Source: Acidobacteriota bacterium (GTDB taxonomy: Bacteria; Acidobacteriota; Aminicenantia; Aminicenantales; Aminicenantaceae). Taken from it: a DNA stretch of 6,452 nt. The DNA is taken from positions 1 through 6,452 of the forward strand of contig JAUWSR010000227.1 in the NCBI GenBank assembly GCA_030609975.1. The letters run 5' to 3'. The first letter of the stretch is position 1; each line of letters starts with the position of its first letter. The translations under genes and the position numbers were made by a program. Under the pieces are notes generated by a model. The model searched no databases and had not been told where the DNA came from. It was given only the letters and a program-made list of their open reading frames with translations. Of the stretch, positions 1 to 6,310 are shown one piece after another.

Positions 1-996
1 GCGGAGCCGGCCTTCCGTGACTGTCACATCCTCGATGGAGATATTGGCCGCAGCGTTTTCCAGATGTTCCGCGGACCTGCGTGCGGTTGTATCCAGTTCC
101 TGAGGCAGGGCCTTGACTCCCAACTCGTTCCGGTACCTGTTGAGGACTCTGGGCATGAAGAAATTCCCACCCTTGAAAACGTGGCGGGAGAATTTGTCCC
201 GGTCCTTTCCCATTACTCCGGTCACGGGCATCTCGCCCTCGACGATGGGCATGTGGCAGGACTGGCATCCCTGGCTTCTGTAATAGGAGCTGTGCTTCCA
301 CTCCAGATAGGGCGCCTGCTCCGCGATCTCGCCGACCACTTCTCCCTTTTCGTTGAGGGCATGGGTGAAGACGGTGTGGCAGCTGCCGCAGAGCTCAGAG
401 CTCTGGATGTGATCGCCCTTCTCAGGCTGGAATTGGACGGATGACCGCATCAGAGCTTTCCTCCCCTCGTCCACCTCAAAGGGGCCGTAAATCTTGCGCT
501 CGCCCAGAGGTGTCGAGTTGTCCACCACAAATCCGGCAGTGAAGCTCTCCCTCTCGCCCAATTTGTCCTTTTGGATCTGGTGGCACATGGAGCAGGAAAC
601 CCCGTCAGCCGCTAGGAGATCCAAATCCGATTCCGCACCCAAGATGGGCAGGTGATCAAAGACAGATTCCTTCTCATCACGGATTTTGGCCATGTAGCGG
701 GTCATGGGGAAGTGGCAGGCGGAGCACTCATGCTGGATAGCCGAGGATGCCGAGGGACGGACCAGAATCTCCCGGCGGACGGCGGCTTGCCAGTAGGGAT
801 CACGCGCAGCGTTGGCCATCATGGAGGAACGCCAGTCTCCTCCAATGGAGACATCCTCGCCCTTGGGAGAGATCAGACCGTTGTGGCAGGAGATGCACTG
901 GTCCGACGTGACAAAAAGCTGGGCAAGAGGAGCAGAAGCAGCTCCGATAAATATCAACACAGCCAGCGACGACAAGAGTATATGTTTAATTTTCAT
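1..996 (-). CDS. Secreted multiheme c-type cytochrome (at least five hemes), 3' end outside the window
   Basis: The frame is open for 332 codons from an ATG at 996 to the window edge, so the C-terminus is missing. Residues 1-25 form a signal peptide (M-K-I-K start, hydrophobic core, cleavage near A22 or A25), placing the protein in the periplasm or beyond. Five heme-binding CxxCH motifs are visible: CISCH (34-38), CSACH (91-95), CSMCH (135-139), CGSCH (203-207) and CQSCH (244-248). Other histidines (89, 115, 196, 212, 235, 272, 311) could be distal ligands, compatible with bis-His hemes. Spacing and phrases such as DGVSCSMCHQI and CQSCHMP resemble the cytochrome c554-like multiheme family, whose members carry electrons in periplasmic chains. 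The gene follows the cytochrome-barrel gene by 5 nt; an AAGGA lies 11 nt before the ATG inside the upstream gene, so translation is probably coupled. The redox partner is not identifiable. Multiheme cytochrome is certain; the subfamily is tentative. Confidence 0.93.
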   Translation of the reverse strand, partial: MKIKHILLSSLAVLIFIGAASAPLAQLFVTSDQCISCHNGLISPKGEDVSIGGDWRSSMMANAARDPYWQAAVRREILVRPSASSAIQHECSACHFPMTRYMAKIRDEKESVFDHLPILGAESDLDLLAADGVSCSMCHQIQKDKLGERESFTAGFVVDNSTPLGERKIYGPFEVDEGRKALMRSSVQFQPEKGDHIQSSELCGSCHTVFTHALNEKGEVVGEIAEQAPYLEWKHSSYYRSQGCQSCHMPIVEGEMPVTGVMGKDRDKFSRHVFKGGNFFMPRVLNRYRNELGVKALPQELDTTARRSAEHLENAAANISIEDVTVTEGRLR

Positions 997-1001
997 TGTT
1001 C

Positions 1002-2162
1002 TTACCATCCTTCGAAGAATCCGCCGTCAAACCAGTCCCAGAGAATGTAGGCCATAAACCGTACAGGCCGCCCTTCCCTTTCATTGATGGGTATGCGCAC
1101 ACCGAAATTTAACATGATGTGCTGCCGTGTGTTGAGGGTTATCTGAATTTCAGGCACCACGTCCCAGTGAATCTTCGCCCCTCCTTTAAGATCTCTGGCA
1201 GTAAGAAGCTCGATCATAGGCGACCAGGCCCGTCCCCAGGGACCGGAGGTGAATGTGCGCCCCACTGCCATACGCAGGAAGGCCTCTTTTTCCGCCTTGT
1301 CACTTTGAAAGGGAAGCTCCAATCCCAGCTGGGACTGAAAGAAAAAGTCGGAGGGAAGAATCTGGCCGTAGGTCAGGAAGGGCTCCAGAACGAAAGTACC
1401 TTTACCGAAGCCCCGGGTTTCATCGCCGGTGGGCAGTATCAATTCAGCCGTGGCGCTGAAAATGGAACCGTGCTCGCCGCTGTGATATAGGGCGCGCTTG
1501 ACCGCCAGGGCGATATCGCCGAGGTTGGAGCCCCAGCCGGTCCCGCTGCCCGGCCCGTTGGAGTCCTGCATCTTGTTCCACCCGAAGGGGAAGACAATTT
1601 CCCACTGGTTGCGGGCCCCAAATCTCTGCTCGTAAACGATTTTGTTGGTTATTTCACTCAGATCCTCATCAATAGCCACGCTCACCACAAGCTCGTCCTC
1701 GGGAAATGCCTTTCCTGTATAAAGCGGCCGGGGCAGGTTATGCTCTCCCCGCGGCCAGTTCTTATTCGAACAAAGGGTGTTGATGTAGCGGACGGTAAGC
1801 TCCAGTTCCTCCACCTTGAGCACCTCGCCGAAGGCAGGCATCAGCCGGGAAAATCCCCTCACAGGCCCCCCCTGATGAGCGATGGCCACCCAATCGGCCC
1901 GCGGCTCGCGAGACGCGAAGTCACAGTCTGTAAAATCAGGGATGGGCGTGTCGAAACCGACGCTGCTCTGCGACTGCCCTTTGCCGTCAGCGCCGTGGCA
2001 GCCGGCGCAGGCCTTCATATAAATTTCGCGTCCGGTTTTCAGATCCCCGGAAAGATCCGATTGAGGCCCGGCAAAAACAGGTACCAACAGGAGGGAAACT
2101 ACCGCTGCCGCCAACATGGTCCGGAGAGAGAGCCCGGAAAGATGCTTTTGGTTGGATGTCAT
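1002..2162 (-). CDS. Cytochrome c domain fused to an outer-membrane beta-barrel-like domain
   Basis: This 386-residue protein has a signal peptide (about 1-31, ending V-F-A). A class I cytochrome c domain follows (about 40-135) with one CAGCH heme site (52-56), the GADGKG that commonly follows it, and a probable axial Met108 in RLMPAF. A linker with WPRGE and LPRPL leads to about 245 residues of alternating polar and hydrophobic strands with the phrases GDIALAVKRAL, LILPTGDETRGFGKG and a C-terminal Trp. The second part resembles the small transporter-like or phenol-degradation MetA-like barrel families and is long enough for roughly 10-12 strands. Cys80 and Cys132 are two further cysteines not in the heme motif. 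AAGGA lies 7 nt before the ATG (2170-2174). It heads an operon with the multiheme cytochrome, suggesting that the pair moves electrons at the outer membrane. The heme domain is certain, the barrel likely, the joint function inferred. Confidence 0.88.
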   Translation of the reverse strand: MTSNQKHLSGLSLRTMLAAAVVSLLLVPVFAGPQSDLSGDLKTGREIYMKACAGCHGADGKGQSQSSVGFDTPIPDFTDCDFASREPRADWVAIAHQGGPVRGFSRLMPAFGEVLKVEELELTVRYINTLCSNKNWPRGEHNLPRPLYTGKAFPEDELVVSVAIDEDLSEITNKIVYEQRFGARNQWEIVFPFGWNKMQDSNGPGSGTGWGSNLGDIALAVKRALYHSGEHGSIFSATAELILPTGDETRGFGKGTFVLEPFLTYGQILPSDFFFQSQLGLELPFQSDKAEKEAFLRMAVGRTFTSGPWGRAWSPMIELLTARDLKGGAKIHWDVVPEIQITLNTRQHIMLNFGVRIPINEREGRPVRFMAYILWDWFDGGFFEGW

Positions 2163-2210
2163 GCTATAGTCCTTTTAGTCTGAAGAATTCGTAATAAACC
2201 TTTATAAAAA

Positions 2211-2239
2211 AATATAACATCTCTTGCAAAATCCTTCAA
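2211..2239 (-). promoter_or_regulatory. Candidate sigma70-type promoter for the cytochrome operon
   Basis: On the minus strand TTGAAG (2239-2234) and TATATT (2216-2211) are separated by 17 bp, about 50 bp before the start of the cytochrome-barrel gene. They match the -35 and -10 consensus at 4/6 and 5/6 positions. A second pair, TTGCAA (2229-2224) and TATAAA (2206-2201), also with 17 bp, overlaps it, so the exact site is uncertain in this AT-rich stretch. Confidence 0.4.
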
Positions 2240-2240
2240 A

Positions 2241-2250
2241 CATAATTATG
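2241..2250. repeat. 10-bp perfect palindrome CATAATTATG in the divergent intergenic region
   Basis: CATAATTATG equals its own reverse complement. The symmetry does not extend into the flanks. It sits directly upstream of the candidate -35 box of the cytochrome operon, where a regulator could bind. A 10-bp palindrome in AT-rich DNA can also be chance. Confidence 0.3.
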
Positions 2251-2343
2251 AGAATTTCCTTTCATAGCACATATCATCCCCTTGGCTCATGGTTCGAATC
2301 GATCAGGACTCATGCATTATATCCATTTTCCGGAACAAATCAC

Positions 2344-2372
2344 TTGACAGTTCCACAAATATGTTTCAGAAT
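2344..2372 (+). promoter_or_regulatory. Promoter of the PadR-permease operon
   Basis: A perfect TTGACA -35 box (2344-2349) is followed after 17 bp by CAGAAT (2367-2372, 4/6 to the -10 consensus). This would start transcription around 2379, leaving a leader of about 20 nt with GAGGA (2392-2396) 5 nt before the ATG at 2402. Spacing and orientation fit the downstream gene well. Confidence 0.55.
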
Positions 2373-2378
2373 ATGGAA
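2351..2378. promoter_or_regulatory. Candidate autoregulatory operator (inverted repeat over the PadR promoter)
   Basis: TTCCA (2351-2355) and TGGAA (2374-2378) form a perfect 5-bp inverted repeat with an 18-bp gap; with one mismatch the arms extend to TTCCACA and TATGGAA. The repeat lies in the spacer and just past the -10 box, where a dimeric repressor would block RNA polymerase. PadR regulators commonly bind dyad operators at their own promoter; the link to this particular repeat is inference. Confidence 0.3.
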
Positions 2379-2401
2379 GTAATGAGAAAAAGAGGACAAA
2401 A

Positions 2402-2719
2402 ATGAAACTTTTATCCCGTTCTGAAGAACTTGTTTTGTTGGCTGTCTGGAAACTCCAGGAAGAGGCCTACTGTGTCCCCATCCGGAGCGAGCTTATGCAG
2501 ATAACACGCAAAAACTGGTCTTTCGGCTCCATCTACGATCCACTGGAAAGGCTGGAGCGAAAAAAGCTGCTGGAATCCTATCTGACCGAACCGACCAAGG
2601 AACGCGGCGGTCGCAGCAAACGTATCTACCGGATGACCAAACACGGCAAAAAAGCCCTGATGGAGCTGAAGAGGATCCAGGAAACGCTTTGGCAGGGAGC
2701 TATGGACCTCAAAGCTTGA
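2402..2719 (+). CDS. PadR-family winged-helix transcriptional regulator
   Basis: This 105-residue protein has the PadR winged-helix fold: an N-terminal helix starting at SRSEELVLLAVWKL, a recognition-helix segment with GSIYDPLERLERKKLL (about 42-57), and a basic wing with ERGGRSKRIYRMT (67-79), including the conserved GGR and the Tyr before the last helix. It is the short PadR type with little C-terminal dimerisation domain. Such proteins bind DNA as cytoplasmic dimers and usually repress their own operon and a neighbouring transporter, often responding to small hydrophobic compounds or envelope stress; the signal here is unknown. GAGGA stands 5 nt before the ATG and a TTGACA promoter lies upstream. 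The permease starts 13 nt after its stop, so the two genes are almost certainly cotranscribed. Confidence 0.92.
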   Translation: MKLLSRSEELVLLAVWKLQEEAYCVPIRSELMQITRKNWSFGSIYDPLERLERKKLLESYLTEPTKERGGRSKRIYRMTKHGKKALMELKRIQETLWQGAMDLKA

Positions 2720-2732
2720 AATCCAAAGAAAA

Positions 2733-5342
2733 ATGACACCGAACCCGAAATATCAAAAGCTGCTTAAATTCGCAGAGTGGGTGCTCAAATCCATCCATTC
2801 CGACCATGGCGAATACACCCACCTGGGTGATTTCAGTGAGGTATTCAGCCACATCCAAGCAGAGCGCGGCCCGGCGGCTGCTTTGTTCTGGTACTGGCTC
2901 CAGGTCGTCCGCTCTCTCCCGGGTTTCGCCACCAACAGAATTTACTGGAGCTTCATCATGTTTAGGAACTATCTGATCATATCTTACCGCACCACGCTTA
3001 AAAACAAATGGTTTTCCCTTTTGAACATAGCCGGCCGGGCTGTGGGAATGGCCTGCTTTATCCTGATCCTGATGTTTGTCCAATTTGAAACAAGCTTTGA
3101 TCGCTTCCATGAAAAATCAGACAGAATATGCCGCGTGATCAGCCGCCATACCAAAAGACAGCCGGATGTCACTGAATTCGATGACAACACACCAGAACTA
3201 CTGGCAGAGGCATTAGCTGCAGATTTTCCTGAGATCAAGAGAGCCACCCGAACCAGGGAAGCCTTTGCGGACAGGGCCATTCTTCAATATCAGGATAAGA
3301 TTTTCTATCAGAAAGGGATCTTTGCCGATCCTGAGTTTCTGAAGATCTTCTCGTTTCCCTCGCTCAAGGGGGATCTAGAGCAAGCACTGGTGGTACCCAA
3401 GTCCATCGTTCTTACCCAACACGTGGCCCAAAAACTTTTCGGCAGCGACGATCCTCTGGGCCGAATTATTTCCTATAAGGAAAGAAACCGCCAATATGAC
3501 ATGACAGTGACGGGTGTGATAGCGGATGTCCCCAAAAACTCCCACCTCCAGTTTGACTATATCGTCTCACATGCCACCACAGTTGCCGAAAAAAAAGACA
3601 GCTATATGATCGGCAACTGGAATGTCTGGAACTACGCGACCTACGTCGAACTCACGGATTCCCAAGCGAAATCCCAGGTCGAGGAAAAATTTCCTGCCTT
3701 TCTTGCCAGACAAGGTCAAGAAGCGGGAAGCGATGAATTCTTCCTACAGCCGATCAGGGATATTCATCTCAAATCACAAATCCGAGGAGAACGTGCAACC
3801 AACAACCAGATCCAGTATGTGTATCTCTTTATGTCGATCGCCCTCATCATTCTGCTTATCGCCTGCATCAACTACATGAACCTGGTCACGGCCCGCTCTA
3901 TGACTCGGGCCAAGGAGATCGGCATTCGTAAGGTGGCGGGAGCAAATCGCCGACAGCTCAGTAAGCAGTTTTTAGGAGAAACACTGTTGGTCACTGCCTT
4001 CGCCCTGGGATTTTCCCTGCTGACGATCAAATTCATCCTCCCCTATTTTAATATCCTGATCGGGACCGATCTCCAGTTAAGCGCACTCACCCAACCTAAC
4101 CTCCTTGTCTTGATCGCAGGCACAGTTCTGTTTGTAGGGATCGCCTCCGGAACCTATCCTGCGCTGATCCTGTCGGCTTTGAAGCCGGTGAATGTCTTTA
4201 AGGAATTCAGTGCATTCGGGAAAAAAGGAGCAGGGCTGAGGAATGTTTTGGTGGTATTTCAGTTCGGTGTCTCCATCGTCCTGATCGCCTCCACCCTCAT
4301 TGTCTATAACCAACTGAATTTCATCAAGAATCAAAAGCTCGGGTTTGACCGGGAACATGTCGTGCTCATTCCAGTGTGGGAAAAGGAGACCAGCGACAAA
4401 GCTCAAGCCATAAGGACCGAGCTGCTGCAGCATCCCGAAGTTACTGGTGTTTCCATTTCCGGAGGCCTGCCCACGAATATCCGCAGCCGCTACTTCGGAG
4501 GTAAATTCATGAAGGACAATGGAGAGTACGTAGAAACGTTCGTGTGTTTTGACTATGTGGATTACGATTTTCTGGATGTCTTTAAGATCGAGCTGGTAAA
4601 GGGACGAAATTTTTCCCGGGAATTCGGTGAGGACAAAAAGGCGATCCTTATCAACGAAACACTCTGGAAAAAGCTTGGGTGGGCAGATCCGGTGGGCAAA
4701 GAAGTCGACGTCATGGACTACAACCGCGTGATCGGAGTCGTGAAAGATTTCCATTTTGCCTCTTTCCACAAGGAGATAGAGCCCATGGTGCTGGCGTTTG
4801 GGGAAGGTGGCAATATCGCAGTCCGGATCCAACCGGGTGGGGTTACGAGCCGGGTGGAACTGATTCGTACTGTCTTCGAAAACAACTCCAAGAGCCAGCC
4901 TTTCGATTTTTACTTTTTGGATGACTCCTTTAATGAATTTTATCGAAAGGAGCAGAGAACCGGAGAGATCTTCGGATACTTTTCCCTGCTGGCCATCTTC
5001 ATCGCCTGCTTGGGTCTTTTGGGACTGGCTTCTTTTACAGTTGAGCGGAGGACCAAAGAGATCGGGATCCGCAAGATCCTGGGCGCTCCTGTCACCAAGC
5101 TCGTGGGCCTGTTGACCAAAGATTTTGTGAGGATGGTGGTATTGGCTAACCTGATCGCCTGGCCTGTGGCCTATATCGCCATGCGCAAATGGCTGGAAAA
5201 CTTCGCCTACCGGATCAACATAACCCTCGGGACATTCCTGCTGGCAGCGGCGGCGGCGCTCCTCATCGCCTTTATCACCATCAGCACCCAGACCTTGAGG
5301 GCAGCGTTGTCCAATCCTGTGGATACGCTTCGCTGCGAGTAG
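2733..5342 (+). CDS. FtsX/MacB-type ABC transporter permease with N-terminal prefix domain (no ATPase nearby)
   Basis: This 869-residue protein appears complete and ends in NPVDTLRCE, typical of the family. Residues 1-75 form a soluble prefix with HLGDF (30-34), E36, WYWLQ (53-57), RSLPGF (60-65) and YWS (71-73), the pattern of the 'permease prefix' domains found in PadR-linked orphan permeases. Then come a first membrane helix (about 95-116, followed by SFDRFH), a periplasmic MacB-like domain with GVIADVPKNSH (261-271), and an FtsX module with helices near 363-383, 414-434 and 457-478 and a KEIGIRK loop (394-400). The second half repeats this plan: helix 505-527, periplasmic domain with GVVKDFHF (668-675), FtsX helices near 747-768, 800-817 and 833-853, and KEIGIRK at 775-781. 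Relatives couple ATP hydrolysis to export or to mechanical work across the inner membrane. No ATPase gene is in the window, so a distant partner is required. The substrate is unknown. The start at 2733 has only a weak AAAGAA, so translation may be coupled to the PadR gene. Confidence 0.93.
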   Translation: MTPNPKYQKLLKFAEWVLKSIHSDHGEYTHLGDFSEVFSHIQAERGPAAALFWYWLQVVRSLPGFATNRIYWSFIMFRNYLIISYRTTLKNKWFSLLNIAGRAVGMACFILILMFVQFETSFDRFHEKSDRICRVISRHTKRQPDVTEFDDNTPELLAEALAADFPEIKRATRTREAFADRAILQYQDKIFYQKGIFADPEFLKIFSFPSLKGDLEQALVVPKSIVLTQHVAQKLFGSDDPLGRIISYKERNRQYDMTVTGVIADVPKNSHLQFDYIVSHATTVAEKKDSYMIGNWNVWNYATYVELTDSQAKSQVEEKFPAFLARQGQEAGSDEFFLQPIRDIHLKSQIRGERATNNQIQYVYLFMSIALIILLIACINYMNLVTARSMTRAKEIGIRKVAGANRRQLSKQFLGETLLVTAFALGFSLLTIKFILPYFNILIGTDLQLSALTQPNLLVLIAGTVLFVGIASGTYPALILSALKPVNVFKEFSAFGKKGAGLRNVLVVFQFGVSIVLIASTLIVYNQLNFIKNQKLGFDREHVVLIPVWEKETSDKAQAIRTELLQHPEVTGVSISGGLPTNIRSRYFGGKFMKDNGEYVETFVCFDYVDYDFLDVFKIELVKGRNFSREFGEDKKAILINETLWKKLGWADPVGKEVDVMDYNRVIGVVKDFHFASFHKEIEPMVLAFGEGGNIAVRIQPGGVTSRVELIRTVFENNSKSQPFDFYFLDDSFNEFYRKEQRTGEIFGYFSLLAIFIACLGLLGLASFTVERRTKEIGIRKILGAPVTKLVGLLTKDFVRMVVLANLIAWPVAYIAMRKWLENFAYRINITLGTFLLAAAAALLIAFITISTQTLRAALSNPVDTLRCE

Positions 5343-5415
5343 AGTGCCTCATTCTCCAAACGAGACTATAACGCTTGATCAGGGGATCTCCCTCTACCCG
5401 CTCAGGAAACCAACG

Positions 5416-5607
5416 TCACTCTTGCCGAGCTGCAAACTCAGGCAGCAATATCTCAAGCGCTGGAAGAAGAATCTGGTATTGATTGCTCTCCGTATCGTTC
5501 ATCATGCCCGCGACTGTCAGGCTTTTGCCGGGGAAGTGGTAGACGAAAGATTGAAACCCACCATGACCGTAGAAAGCCAGGCCGTTTTTGGGGGAATGGA
5601 TACTTAC
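5416..5607 (-). pseudogene. 3' remnant of a beta-lactamase-family serine hydrolase gene
   Basis: On the minus strand 63 codons are open from about 5607 to a TGA at 5416-5418. The translation contains FYGHGGFQSFVYHFPGK, then LTVAGMMND, then a helix-like tail ILLPALEILLPEF. This matches the C-terminal end of class C beta-lactamase or penicillin-binding-protein-like hydrolases, where an H-x-G motif (here His-Gly-Gly, 5557-5565) takes the place of KTG near the active site and is followed by a beta-strand pair with F-P and a final helix. The catalytic SxxK and YxN parts are absent: the frame closes at a TAA (5608-5610) inside the end of the neighbouring gene, which uses another frame, and no ATG or ribosome site fits. 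I read it as a truncated relic left by a rearrangement that brought in or fused the upstream gene. The family call rests on motifs read by eye. Confidence 0.65.
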
Positions 5608-6200
5608 TTACTTATTACCCATAAATATTCTTTGACTTCGTTGATCACTGTAGAGAATGAGGATACCAGCGTTCCGTCACTCAGCTTTTTGGCCTCAAGG
5701 AGGAAGGGCCCAAATGGAACAGAGCCGATGGTTTTGCTTTCGGCATCAGCAATATCACCCAGGTAGGCACCTCTGTTAAAGATTTGCAAGGTCTCCCCAT
5801 AGGAATTGGTCACGGTGAGTGTAGCAGGACCCTGGATCGTCCATTCCAAATCCCCGCCCTGGTCCAAATTGAATTCCACCAATTGAATCACTACCGCGGA
5901 GTCTATTACTCTGACCTCGAGCTGGTTTATTCCCAAGGCTATCTTTTCAAGGGTCGCAGAGGCATCATTCTCGATGCTTAATCTATAGACTCCATCCAGA
6001 TATATATCGACCGCTATGCCGCTTGCATTGATGACGATGAGATTGGCTTCGGTGCTGACTTCCGAGCTGTCGGGGCTCTTACAGTCCCAGGATGACAAAA
6101 GGAAGATTCCTAAAACGGCAAGGATTGCAATACTGTGCATTATTCGTGTTCCTTGCCACCTTGACATACTCCCATCAAATATATCCATCATCCGACGCAT
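5604..6200 (-). CDS. Exported, probably lipid-anchored protein with two PEGA-like repeats
   Basis: This 198-residue protein has an N-terminal hydrophobic segment (about 22-37) followed by SSWDC, so Cys40 may be the lipidated residue, though Trp-Asp before Cys departs from the usual lipobox. A serine-rich linker leads to two similar beta-rich modules. Module 1 (about 53-124) begins ANLIVINASG and has DIYLDGVYRLSI; module 2 (about 126-198) begins ATLTVTNSYG and has QIFNRGAYLGDI. Both continue to a G...LE segment and end near W-x-I. This resembles PEGA-like modules of surface or periplasmic proteins with presumed binding or structural roles; no catalytic motif is visible. GGAAGG lies 5 nt before the chosen ATG at 6200. 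An alternative start at Met21 also has AAGGA 9 nt upstream but leaves almost no basic n-region before the hydrophobic core. The gene reads away from the right-edge gene's stop with a 110-bp gap and abuts the hydrolase remnant. Function unknown. Confidence 0.8.
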   Translation of the reverse strand: MRRMMDIFDGSMSRWQGTRIMHSIAILAVLGIFLLSSWDCKSPDSSEVSTEANLIVINASGIAVDIYLDGVYRLSIENDASATLEKIALGINQLEVRVIDSAVVIQLVEFNLDQGGDLEWTIQGPATLTVTNSYGETLQIFNRGAYLGDIADAESKTIGSVPFGPFLLEAKKLSDGTLVSSFSTVINEVKEYLWVISK

Positions 6201-6257
6201 TATAGCCTTCCGTGTTGTTATAGATTCCCGATGATATTCAAACTATCTCGCACCTCT

Positions 6258-6286
6258 ATAATACATGCAATGACCAGCGAATGCCA
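6258..6286 (-). promoter_or_regulatory. Weak candidate promoter for the repeat lipoprotein gene
   Basis: On the minus strand TATTAT (6263-6258) is a good -10 match, about 58 bp before the gene start. The hexamer 17 bp further upstream, TGGCAT (6286-6281), is a poor -35. The rest of the 110-bp gap (6201-6310) shows no terminator-grade hairpin. Confidence 0.2.
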
Positions 6287-6310
6287 GTCGGGGCGGTGGG
6301 ATGGATTCCC

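Noticed and set aside
1002..1745. MtrB-type large outer-membrane conduit barrel
   Set aside because: The barrel-like part is about 245 residues, far too short for a barrel of more than 20 strands, and lacks an obvious MtrB-like CxxC near its N-terminus other than the heme motif.
1740..2183. Plus-strand open frame of 147 codons over the cytochrome-barrel gene
   Set aside because: The opposite strand encodes the signal peptide and heme motif; the plus-strand product has no coherent pattern.
4077..4832. Long open frame (251 codons) on the minus strand inside the permease gene
   Set aside because: It lies wholly antisense to a gene with clear family motifs in the other strand, and its translation shows no recognisable domain or signal.
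5343..5415. Possible bidirectional terminator between the permease and the hydrolase remnant
   Set aside because: The best hairpin (around AGGGGATCTCCCT) has only 4-5 pairs with a wobble and no T-run follows, so no terminator is claimed.
5344..5766. Plus-strand open frame of 140 codons after the permease
   Set aside because: It is antisense to both the hydrolase remnant and the end of the repeat lipoprotein, whose minus-strand translations make sense; no ribosome site and no family pattern.
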